Assembly (NCBI GenBank): GCA_032718865.1
Contig: JALUTQ010000001.1
Coordinates: 2,046,001 to 2,110,000, forward strand
Length of the DNA: 64,000 nt
DNA from: Tilletia caries
Taxonomy: Eukaryota; Basidiomycota; Exobasidiomycetes; Tilletiales; Tilletiaceae
Reading direction: 5' to 3'
Each line of letters starts with the position of its first letter. Position 1 is the first letter of the stretch. The notes under the pieces were generated by a model. The model was given only the letters and a program-made list of their open reading frames with translations, made no database searches and had not been told where the DNA came from. Positions 54,042-64,000 of the stretch are shown here, piece after piece. The translations under genes and the position numbers were made by a program.

Positions 54042-57000
54042 ATGGAGCCCTCAGGTCGGTCAGGTTCTGCTTCCAACGGGAGCGCGGTGCCGTCCGCGTC
54101 GCCGTCGAGCCGCAACCCCTTCTCTTACCAGGCCAAGTACCTCGAGCGGTCCGCGTCCCGGAGCACGACCGCCAACTTCTCCCTCGCAGGCGCCGGCAGC
54201 GTGCCATCGTCATCTACAGGGCTCAACAATGCCATGTCCTCCTCCACAGACTCGACAGGAAGTAGCGGCGGTGGTGGCCCACCTCGGGTCGGAGTCCTTC
54301 CCACCGCGGGCGCCGGCATGGCACGCTCAGGCTCGGTGCGCAAATATCCAATGCCTCATCGGCATGCAGCCTCTCTCGACCCAGCACGCACGGCCGAGTT
54401 GCGCTCCGGCAGCCTGCGCAACGGACAGTCATCTCTGACCGGCTCGCCGACTACACCTCAAGGCTCGTTCGCGCCTCTGCCAGAAAGCTCGCCGCCTTCG
54501 AGCTCGCCGTATTCTCCGCTTGCGCCGAGAGCGGCTCATTTCTCACCAGGCTCGACATCGACGTCTTCAACAGGTCGGCCGATCTCTATGCCACCAGCGC
54601 CGCGCGACAATGGAGTGCCTGCTTCAGCAAAGCGGGCAATGTCTCCGACAAAGGGAATGTTTGAGTCCTCCTACTCGCCCAGCTCGCGGCCGATGTCGCC
54701 ATTCAAGGCGGGACAGGTCCTCCCACCGGCTGGTTCCCCCACGAAAGTCGACGATTCTTGGATCAACGGCTCACCGCGCAACGCCCAGGGAAGCTTTTGG
54801 TCTTCGTCATCACCCGCCCCTGCCGCTACTCCCTCAGCGGTCCATTTAGGTGGCGTGAGCGATTTGAAGAGATCAAGTGTCGGCGCTCTCAAGATGATGC
54901 GACAGTACACAACTCGGGCTGACAGTGTGGTCGGCTTAGGCGGTCCGGACGCAGGACATACTTTGCTCACAGTTGGTCGGAAAAACAGCACGCGTGCGAA
55001 TGCCGACATTCAAGAGGACGACGGCTGGGAGAAGCCGCCAAGGCCTGGGCGAATGGAGAGTGAAGATCAGGCAGGGGAGATCATTCTGCCTGGTATCACC
55101 ACCAACGCCGAAGACGTGACGGGTCTAACAGGTCGCATTCGTTTGGCCCGTCAAGATACGGCTCCGACCCAGCTCGGCATGTCGGCTTCCTTGCCATACT
55201 CGACCAACAGTCGGTGGATGGACACCCAGCGCCATCTACTCCAGGCGTATGAGTACCTCTGCCACTGTGGTGAGGCCAAGGAATGGATGGAGCACTGTGT
55301 CGAGGAAGAGCTGGGTGCCATCGTAGACATGGAGAACGAAATGCGCGACGGCGTCTTTCTCGCCAAACTTGCGCGTAAATTCGAACCGGAATGCGTGCCG
55401 CGGATCTTTGTCAATCCCAAACTCCAATATCGACACACCGACAACACCAACTACTTTTTCGCCTTCGTTAACAAGGTCGGCCTGCCTGTTTTCTTCCAGT
55501 TCGAGCTCACCGATTTGTACGAGAAGAAAAACTTCCCCAAGATCGTCTACTGCATTCACGCGCTCAGTCACTTACTCGCGCGCCAAGGTCGAGCCTTAAA
55601 GGTGGGCAACCTTCTCGGAAAACTCGAGTTCACAGATGCTCAGTTGCAGCAGACTCAGCGGGGCCTGGATGCTGCGGGTGTGGCGATGCCCAGCTTCGGA
55701 GCGATCGGCAAGGCGCTGGCGAAAGAGATGAATGTGGAACCTGAACCAGAGCCGGAGACGGAGCAAGAACGTGAGTACTATGTGGTAGCATTTCCCCTTG
55801 ATCGGGCAGGGCATTATTGACGATATTTTTCTGTGTCAACAGGAGTCGACCGCGAGCTGTCCGAAAACGTCGACGCGGTGGTCGCTATCCAAACTGCGAC
55901 CAGAGCATTCCTTGGTCGCATCACACGAGAAAGGCTTGCAGAGGAAGCTGCATACCGGCGGAAACGTGAGGAAGAGGCGCGGAGGAAACGCGAAGAGGAG
56001 GAGCGTCGTCGGCGCGAGGAGGAAGAACGGTTACGTCTGGAAGAGGAGGAACGGGTGCGACGCGCCGAAGAGGAGCGCAGAAGGATAGAAGAGGAGCGTC
56101 GGCGGAAGGAGGAGGAAGAGCGCCAGCGCCGAGAGGAAGAAGAGCGTCAGCGACTAGCGGAGGAGGAGCGCTTGCGGCGTGAGGAGGAGGAGCGACGAAG
56201 AAAAGAGGCGGAGCGGCTGCGTCTTCTGGAGGAGGCGCGTATCGCCGAAGAGAAGCGCCTGGCTGAGGTGGCGCGCATTGCCGAAGAGAAGCGCCTAGCT
56301 GAGTTGGCGCGCATTGCCGAAGAGGAGCGCCTGGCTGAGGTGGCGCGCATTGCCGAAGAACGACGTCTAGCGGAGGAGGCCAGGAAGAAGGCCGAGGAAG
56401 AACGCATCGTAGCGGCCTGGGCTCCAAAGGTCCAAGCTGGTATTCGCGGTTTCCTGGCGCGACAGAGTCATCAGGACAAGCTTTATACCTTGCAGCAGCA
56501 CCAGTCCAGCATCACCGCCCTGCAAGCACAGGTACGCGGAGCTTTGGCACGCAAGCGTCATGAAGCCCTCATTTTCGGACTGGCCGATGCGATGGAGGAC
56601 GTCATCAAGATGCAGAGTGCCTGTCGTGCCGTTCTTGCACGACGCGCTTTGCTCAACAAGATCCGGGCGATGCGGGCGACGACGGACTCCACGGTCATGG
56701 TTCAGGCGCAAATTCGCGGTGTATTGGCGCGCAAGTCATATCTTGCGATGAGCTCGGCACTGCAGCAGATCGAGGTTGTCCGTTCGGTCGGTGGTCTGCA
56801 ATCCTTTGCTAGGGCTGCACTGGCGCGCAGGAAGCACCAGGAGCAGATCAAGCAGTTGGAGTTCGTTGCTCCGGATGTCGTCGGACTGCAAGCTCAGCTC
56901 CGCGGTATGCTGGTGCGGCAGGAGTACTTCTGGTGGCGCGACCACCTCCACAGGAGCGAAGCTGTGGTTGTACACCTTCAGTCATTGATTCGAGGTGTGC

Positions 57001-59793
57001 TGCAGCGTCGAAAGTACATGGCCAAGATGCGGCACTACAATGAGCACATGGACAAGGTCGTCAAGATTCAGAGCTTGTTCCGCGGCAAACAGCAGGGCGA
57101 GCAATACCGAAGTCTCACTGTCGGGAAAAACGTTCCCGTCGCGACCATCAAGAATTTTGGCCATTTGCTCAACGACTCGGATCACGACTTCGAGGATGAG
57201 ATCGAGGTGGAGCGCCTGCGAAAGCTCGTGGTGCGCAACATCCGCGAGAATCAAACTCTAGATGTGGACGTGACGGAGCTGGACACCAAGATTGCTCTGC
57301 TTGTCAAGAACAAGCTTGGCATCGAAGAACTCATCAAGGCCAAGAACGAGCGCGGTCTGCTTCGACAACGGGAAGCGGCTGCGATGGTGCAGCGAAGAAA
57401 TTCGTTGCTTGTCGCTGCTGGTGATCCATTCGCTGATCAGAATCTGGACCGAGGGGCACGGCGCAAGCTCGAGCTGTACCAGGAGCTCTTCCACACGCTC
57501 CAGACGCGCCCCGAGTACCTCGCCAAGCTGTTCGTGCGCGTCAGCAGGGTCGAGATGTCTGACAGGCAGAAGAAGCAGATCGAGAAGATTGTGTTGACGC
57601 TCTTCGGCTATGCGCAAAATTCTCGCGAAGAGTATCTCCTCTTGAAGCTATTCCAGCGTTGCGTAGTGGAGGAACTTACGGGCGTATCTACGGTGCAGGA
57701 GTTCATCCGCGGCAATGCCCAGTTCATCAAGCTGGTCGTACAGTACAATCGCGGCGCGAAGGAGCGTAAATACCTCCGCGACTTGCTCAGCCCACTCGTC
57801 CGCGGGGTGATGGACGACGACACTATCGACCTCGAAACAGACCCTTGCGCGATCTACCGGAACACGATTAACCAGGAGGAGATGCAGACGGGCATGCCCA
57901 GTCGGAGACCACTTGACGTCAACTTCCACGAAGCGCTCGCTGAACCGACTGCGCGGGTGATCTTCATTCGTCACTTGCAGGCGCTGCGAGGGACTACAGA
58001 GGCGTTCTTGTCTGCGATGATCGGGTCGACAAAGAAGATGCCGTACGGAATCCGATACATCGCGCGCGAGGTCTTCCGTGCGCTTCAGACCAAGTTCCCG
58101 AATGAGCCCGAGACGGCTTTGATCAAGGTGGTCGGCCACCTGGTCTACTACCGCTACCTCAACCCAGCCATCGTCGCGCCCGAAGGATTCGATGTTGTCG
58201 AGACGCTCGTCGGGCCCGTCCAACGCAAGAACTTGGCCGAGATCTCGAAGATGCTGACGCAGATCGCTGTGGGCAAGCTGTTTTCGGAGGACAACCCGTA
58301 CCTGCAGCCGTTGAACGAGTATGTGTCGCAGGCCTCGCAGCGATTTACGAAGTGGCTTTTCGCTGTGGTAGACGTTCAGGATGCAGAGATGCAGTTCTCA
58401 GCGAGCGAGTTCTTGGATCACGCGGCGAATCAGCGGCCGGTCATTTACATCTCGCCTAATGAGATCTACTCGATGCACGGTTTGGTCTTGGGTGAGCTTG
58501 ACCACTTGGTGAGTAATTCAGTCTCCATACGTCCTCGTTTCCGCGGCCGAGTTTGACATCTCCTGCTGACTCTGTGCACACTTCGTCGCGCTACGACAGG
58601 CTCCTCATCATGATGACCCGCTTCGCGCTGTGCTGCTCGAGCTGGGAGACGCTCCGATGTCGAACAACCAGGATCTTAACTCGGCTCGCGACTCTGAGAT
58701 CACGCTTGAGTTGAAGAGTAATGTGCGAACGCTGAAAGGTTTGTATCATGGCGGTTCACAAGTGCATATCCTGATAAGCTTGAACGATACTGACGCTGTG
58801 GCTTCGATTCAACAGATCCCGAAGCGGAGACCAAGGCGCTATTCGTCGAGACCAAGCGACTCGTGCTTGCTATTCTGAAGGTTCAAACGGGCAAGACGCT
58901 TTTGGATGTCTTCGTCGCGCCCGTGTCGCCCCAGGACGAGATGCTCTGGGAAGAGATCGTGTCTCTGGAGGTAGCTGCCGAGCGACAGCGCCATCGCGGT
59001 CAACGTCCCCCTGCGCCGCCCCAGCTCGGACCAAAGCTGGAAGACGTGCGCCGCTTGACGTTCCCGGAGCTCAAAGCGCGCACACTGGAGAACATGCTCC
59101 GACTCGAGAAGCTGGGCAAGGTGTCCCGGGCGAACAACTACCAGGACATGCTCAATGCGATTGCGATTGATATCCGGAACAAGCATCGGAAGCGGGTACA
59201 AAGGCACAACGAGAAGGCAGCCATGTTGACGACGCTGGACAACTTGGCGGAGAAGAAGAAGTATCTGGAAGACCAGATCTCATCTTACCACTCGTACATT
59301 GATGCGAGCATGCAGACGATGCAGAAGAAGGGGTGAGTACACGCGTCGGACGCAACTGAGCAGTGTTTCAGGGTCGCTGATCCATCCTTTCTTCTTTGCA
59401 TTGCCTTCATAAAGACGCAAGAAGTTTGTGCTGCCGTTCACCCAGCAGTACTTCCACCTGCGGAGTCTCAAAGCCACTGGCAAGGTGCCCAAATTCGGCT
59501 CGTACAAATACTCGGCTAAGGTGTTACACGACAAGGGAATCCTGATCTCGATCGACCAGTTCTCAAACAAGCAATTTGATCAGATCACCCTGACGATCAG
59601 CAGCGACGAGGCCGGACTGTTCACGATCGAGGCGAGTGTGCTGGGCGTTTCCGGCGGCTCGTGCGATATCCGGATCGAAGACTTGCTAGAGGCGCAGTTC
59701 AACAACACGAACCAGCTCACTCTGATGGACGGCATGGCCAAGGTGCACGTCAACATGTTCATTCATTTGATCAACAAGAAGTTCTACGCGTAG
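54042..59793 (+). CDS. IQGAP-family scaffold (Rng2/Iqg1-like)
   Basis: Five exons (54042-55770, 55843-58508, 58600-58738, 58816-59332, 59415-59793) sum to 5,430 nt, 1,809 residues. The start is the ATG in CCACAATGG. Domains: a Ser/Pro-rich disordered N-terminus (1-385); a calponin-homology domain (about 390-520; RWMDTQRHLLQAYEYLCHC to IHALSHLLAR); a strikingly regular Glu/Arg helix of about 150 residues built of REEEER-type repeats (about 615-770); a run of IQ motifs (about 770-1000; repeated AAxxIQAxxRGxLAR forms); a RasGAP-related domain (about 1195-1430; GTTEAFLSAMIGSTKKMPYGIR, YYRYLNPAIVAPE); and the RasGAP C-terminal domain (about 1600-1809). Family knowledge: IQGAPs bind actin, calmodulin or myosin light chain and Rho GTPases, and build the cytokinetic ring; their GAP-related domain binds but does not activate GTPases. 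The charged helix is longer than I expect for the family. Confidence 0.95.
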
Positions 59794-60662
59794 AATGGCT
59801 TGACGATACGGTGACCCTTGGATCGGACGACAGATCACGTCTTTTTGGGGGGAGGCCTCCCCCGGCATCAGTGCCTTCACGAATTCGAGTAGCCTCAGTT
59901 CTTTCCACGACAGACGAAGGATCACGATTTTACTCAAAACGATAAACGACCGGACGACTCATGATATTCTACTTCTCTATCCGACTCGCAACAAGTACAT
60001 ATGACCAACAACCTCTCCGGGCTCGCTCCCCAGCTCCCATCTCGATCCCGTCTTTGTGTCTTGCTTTGCATCTTCTCCTTCTCTCGTCGACCCCCCCTTC
60101 ACTACTATCACCGACTATATTTGAATACCTCCCCCCTCACGTTTTCTTCCCGCTCACCAGAATCTCGGTGCTGTATCTTTTCCTCTCCGGTCATCCTCAA
60201 TGGCCATCGAACATCGCATACCTTGTCAGCTCTGAGCATCTGATCCTCGGGCCTGTTGCCTCATGCCTGGGAACCTGGGACCGGGCGACCCCAGGCTCGG
60301 GTCGGCGTGAAGAGCATTACCGAGAGCCGCATCTTATCGTCTCATTTCGCAAATGGTTCGCCCGACGGGAGGCAAGCGACCAGAGGAGCGGATCAGCCGC
60401 CAACATGCGGGCTGCGGGCTTCTTGCGGATCTCACAAATGGATGCCGATTGCCGACCGATGTTCCGCGGGCCCGATGACCTTGGAAGCTGCGGGGGCCGC
60501 ATGCAGCATGCTCGAACAATTTGCATGAGGGAATCCCATTCCCAGCTTCCAGGACCCTCACATAAAGTCGCACTCTCCTCCTCCCCCAGCGTGCGAGTGT
60601 GCCCCTCCCTCTGCAGACTGCATTCTGACCTTTGCACCCCTATCACCCATCAGCGACCCATC
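59794..60662. other. Intergenic stretch
   Basis: 870 bp between IQGAP and the dehydrogenase. An open frame at 59961-60740 overlaps the true start of the dehydrogenase, but its upstream part has no family resemblance. Confidence 0.4.
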
Positions 60663-62369
60663 ATGCCTTCTCCTTCTGTTTACGACACCCACTGCGAAGG
60701 CCCAGGTCTCTCTTCCAGCACCAGGACGTGGTCGCAGTGAGTGTCCCTCTGTGGTCACTCCCCAGGCTCATTTACACATGTTCACGGGTGTGTCCATGAG
60801 CAAAGGAGCTGAGACCATCCTCTCTTCCTTTCGCAGATGGTACTGCCAATACCGGCGCTTTGCGGGTGATATCAACACCACTCAGGAGGAACCGCCCAAG
60901 ATCGACCTCACTGGCAAGAAGTGAGTACTGCGTCTGGCTGAAATGTCTACTCGATGCGCGCATGATTTGACAGGGTTCATTCTTACGCGACTTCCCTCCT
61001 TCCCTGTCCCACATCACTCAGCGTGATCATCTCTGGCGCCAACAGCGGTATCGGCTACGAAGCCGCCCTGCTCTCCGCGCGCTGGGGAGCTAACGTGATT
61101 CTCGCGTGCAGAGACCCGCCTGCACACGAGCCCCACCCAGAGAAGTGCATCGAGCAGATCATCGAGGCGACGGGGTGCTCCAGGGATCGGCTGGAGTGGT
61201 GGGAGGTCGACTACACCAAGCTGAAGACGGTGCATGCGCTCGGAAAGCGATGGCAGCAGTCCGGCAGGACGTGCGATTACTTGTTTGTGAGTAGGAGCGC
61301 TAGCTCGTAGCCCGAAATGAGAGGATGCAGCACTTGCAGCCATCTCGTCGCTACGTTCTTGCGCTGACCATAACCTCGTCCCCTGTTCTTAAGAACAATG
61401 CCGGTCTCAGCATTGCTCACTCCCTAACGGAGGATGGATTTGATCTTACGCGTACGTGTTCCGACTGCTCTGCTCGTGAATGCGCGCTGTAGGAGCTCAT
61501 GGAGGACTGAACGAATCCTCTGTCCCTCTTCAGATCAAGTCATGTTCCTCGCGCACTTCCTCCTCACCTTCTATGTGCTGCCCACCATGAAAGACGTGAG
61601 TAGTCCTCTTCCGCCTTCATGCGTCGGACGCGAACGCGTGGCACCCAATCATGTTCAAGCACAGAAGCTCAACATTCTGTGTTACTCTCCAGGCCAAAGC
61701 CCCACGCATCGTCAACACTGCCTCATGCTTCCATTACGGTGGGCAACTCGACTTCGCCAACTTCAACTTTGAGCGGAAGGTCAACGAAGGCCCACGCGGA
61801 GTGACGCTCTACTGCACCAACAAGCTCCTCGTCATGATGGGCCTCACCAAGGAGCTCCAGGCGCGTCTATCGCGCAGTGAACACTACCGACACGTTATCG
61901 TGCAGGGTGTTCACCCCGGCTTCGTCGCATCGAACATTTGGCACGCGACTAAGACGCTTCCATGGTTCGTGCAGGCCATACTTCAATTTCTGATCAGAAA
62001 TCTGTCGATCAACACGTGAGTTCCTCTGCTCGAACCTTTCATTGAGTGAAATGCGTACATTGTTGTTGAGCTTATCCCCCCATCTGTATTTTCCATAGCC
62101 AACAAGGCAGCATCGCTCTCACCTACGGCGGCTACCACCCGGCCTTCGGTTTCCCCCAGGGCGAGCTCGAGCAAGGGACTCCAGCCCCAGGTCGCTCCGC
62201 GGAGATCGGAGGCAAGTACATCAACCGCATTAGCGCGCAGGAGCCTCGTCCAGAGATCTTCGACGTGCTTGCGCGCTCGCGGCTCTGGCAGCGCGTGTTG
62301 GAGGATTTGAAGGTCAAGGATCATGGCTTGGCAAAGGACTTGCCGGGACACCTTCCCGAGCTCGTCTGA
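60663..62369 (+). CDS. Short-chain dehydrogenase/reductase
   Basis: About seven exons starting at MPSPSVYDTHCE and ending at ELV-TGA (62367-62369). The classical SDR features are visible after splicing: the cofactor-binding loop VIISGANSGIGYEAA, ILACRDP, the NNAG motif (exon at about 61394), the catalytic region RIVNTASCFHYGG, and the Tyr-x3-Lys pair in LYCTNKLL. HPGFVASNIW follows, where NADP-type SDRs have PG. The Asn-Ser-Gly arrangement resembles retinol-dehydrogenase/WW-oxidoreductase-like SDRs, whose substrates are varied; the substrate here cannot be predicted. There is no signal peptide. The 61,310-61,390 and 61,455-61,535 intervals are introns, supported by the frame changes and GTGAG/GTACG donors. 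Confidence 0.85.
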
Positions 62370-62973
62370 TGCGAGGTCGGAACTGGGCTCAACTACGTGC
62401 GCAGGGCTTCTTTCGCGCAGGAGCTAAGCGGTCAAGGATCGGCAAACATTACTTTATCTACTCCACGGAACACGCTTTTCCGAATCGATTCGGCTGTCGT
62501 TTGGATCAGTACCATTCCTTCTGTTCTTTCTACTTCTTTACCCCCCAAGGTCTTTCATGTGCGCTCCTTTTCTTCGGCTTTCAAGTTTCATGTCCCATCG
62601 CCTGCTCTCATGAATGTCGCTCTGCCTTCGCGCGCTGTGTTGCTGGCCAATGTTGTACCAAAGGAAGAGTCACCGAGTCACCTTTTTGTCAGTGTTGGTC
62701 TCGGACGCGACGCGTCTGGAGGCGTGTTGGAAAAGTCGCGAACGTCAGCGCGTCAGCGTTCGTGACGCTTTCCCCTCTCGCTATTGGCAGCCGTCTCTGA
62801 ATGAGCTTCTGAATGAGCTTCTGCCGCCTTCTTGCTGCTTGCCTCCCTGCATCGCCGTCGTGAGTGTGCCATCGGAGCAGCTGCATGCTTCGTGCGTCGT
62901 GTGCTGACCCAGAACGTGACTGACCGACTTTCCTTCTGGCGTTCCAAGACGACTCCGATCCACAGTTCTCAGC
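62370..62973. other. Intergenic stretch
   Basis: 600 bp between the dehydrogenase and the uracil-DNA glycosylase gene. A GAATGAGCTTCT tandem pair at about 62800-62822; otherwise nothing seen. Confidence 0.4.
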
Positions 62974-64000
62974 ATGGCCTCCACTCCTTCGACAAGGCCC
63001 AAGAGGGTAGCAAGCTCTTCGCCCACAAAGTCAGCGGCCCCGAGCGTCGCGAAGAAGGCGAAGCTGGATCCTTCCCCCAAGAAGACCAATGGCAGCAACA
63101 CCGACCCACCCGTAAAGGACGATGACATCGAGGACGAATTCGATGACGGGGACGCACTGGACAATGAGCTTCTGATGGAAGTGGCGGAACAGGCCGAACG
63201 AGAAGCTGCGCGCAAGCTGGCGCAGAAGGGCGCCGCCAAAGCGAAGACGTCAGCTTCATCGACGGCGGCTGTCTCAGCGCAGAAGCCAGCCAGCGATAGC
63301 CGATCAGCGCCGGCGCGAGCCACTACCGCCGCTGCTGCCACTAGCAGTGTAGCCGCTTCCAGTGCGGGGACAGCGAATGCTGCTTCCAAAGATTCTGACG
63401 ATGAGGTTCATACCATGGAGGCCGAATGGCGGGGCAGGCTGCAAGACGAGCTTAAGAAGGAGTATTATGTCAAAGTGAGTTAGGAAATCTCGAGCTTTCA
63501 ATCCGTACTGGATGGAGTTGGGGGAAGTGCGCTGACTCTGTTGAAAACCTCTGGCCTATAGCTGAAGCAATTTCTGGCGAGCGAACGGAAAGCGGGCAAG
63601 GCTATATATCCTCCTAGTGAGCAGTGAAGAACCTACGCTTTTGTCAGGTCATGGGAGTCGCCCCTTCCCGTCTCTGGACTGATTTTTGGTACTTTCTCTG
63701 GCGACCGCAGCACATCTCGTACATAATTGGTCCCGTCTGACACCGTTGAGCAGAGTGAAAGTTGTCGTTGTCGGGTGAGTGGATTTCCAGGAGTCAAGAT
63801 TAGGAACCCTGCAGACTGACACGTCAAATCCTTGTCAACAAAAGCCAAGATCGTCAGTAGCTGAAGGAGGCCATATCTGAAATTCTGCGTCTGTGCGCTG
63901 CCTCGACCTGACTTTCATCCCGGCTTTGATTCTCTTCCGCATGTGTAACAGCATATCACGGCGCGGGTCAAGCTTGCGGTACGTGCTGACATGCCAAGGG
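62974..64000 (+). CDS. UNG1: Uracil-DNA glycosylase (N-terminal part, cut by the window end)
   Basis: Exons 62974-63474, 63562-63616, 63711-63774, 63845-63852 (only 8 nt) and from 63952 on can be joined in frame. The first exon encodes a Ser/Ala/Lys-rich targeting and regulatory region with RPKRVASSSPTKSA (nuclear-localisation-like) and an acidic DDDIEDEFDDGD. The family-1 UDG core follows: EAEWRGRLQDEL, YVKLKQFLASER, AIYPP, HNWSRLTPLSRVKVVVVGQDPYHG. GQDPYHG contains the catalytic Asp and the water-activating loop of family 1 glycosylases. Family knowledge: the enzyme removes uracil from DNA in nucleus and mitochondria to start base-excision repair. The active-site motif is split over three exons, with Gly-Gln-Asp-Pro depending on the 8-nt exon. 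After the motif the usual Pro is Ala (GAGQA). The rest lies beyond the window. Confidence 0.88.

Noticed and set aside
55921..56427. 168-codon minus-strand Pro/Ala-rich frame in IQGAP
   Set aside because: Complement of the Glu/Arg coiled-coil repeat; no independent evidence.
59961..60740. 259-codon frame upstream of the dehydrogenase
   Set aside because: Only its last 26 codons belong to the dehydrogenase; the rest lacks resemblance and contains promoter-like CT-rich sequence.

Overview
The window is fungal nuclear DNA. Genes carry short spliceosomal introns (about 70-100 bp, GTGAG/GTAAG donors, CAG/TAG acceptors), and the conserved proteins (tricalbin, Atg3, IQGAP, uracil-DNA glycosylase, CE4 deacetylase) are fungal in type. 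Base composition, intron density and the number of small secreted proteins suggest a basidiomycete, but no genus can be named from the sequence. No rRNA, genuine tRNA gene or CRISPR array was found.

Region 1 (about 1-18 kb) is gene-poor and holds lineage-specific genes: an acidic Cys-rich protein (1.6-1.9 kb), a secreted lysozyme-like protein (3.0-3.9 kb), a diverged tandem-repeat and hairpin tract (5.4-6.5 kb), a 725-bp TA-flanked inverted-repeat element (7.2-7.9 kb), two related Cys-rich secreted proteins (9.9-10.5 kb, the first with an apparent frameshift, and 11.9-12.5 kb), two more secreted proteins (13.8-14.3 and 15.8-16.6 kb) and an 85-residue protein (17.3-17.6 kb). Several have clear TATA boxes.

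Region 2 (18.3-25.9 kb) is a conserved divergent pair: a tricalbin (ER-plasma membrane tether, minus strand) and ATG3 (autophagy E2-like enzyme, plus strand), separated by about 670 bp.

Region 3 (26.35-46.1 kb) is a nest of mobile elements. A 222-bp inverted-repeat element, intact at 45.85-46.07 kb, is split at 26.44/40.86 kb by a Mutator-like inverted-repeat element. That element is itself interrupted by a Tc1-like transposon (26.4-29.4 kb) and by a Copia retrotransposon (Copia-1, 29.5-39.2 kb). The Tc1 contains two hAT-type miniature elements. Copia-1 contains a tiny three-LTR retroelement with tRNA-like promoter boxes (31.6-32.2 kb) and a second, non-autonomous Copia (34.3-38.6 kb). Target-site duplications let almost every insertion be read base by base, giving a relative chronology. 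41.0-45.85 kb is repeat-like DNA with no recognisable gene.

Region 4 (49-64 kb) returns to conserved genes: a secreted polysaccharide deacetylase (CE4), a mitochondrial P-loop ATPase, an 1,809-residue IQGAP, a short-chain dehydrogenase, and the first exons of a uracil-DNA glycosylase cut by the window end.
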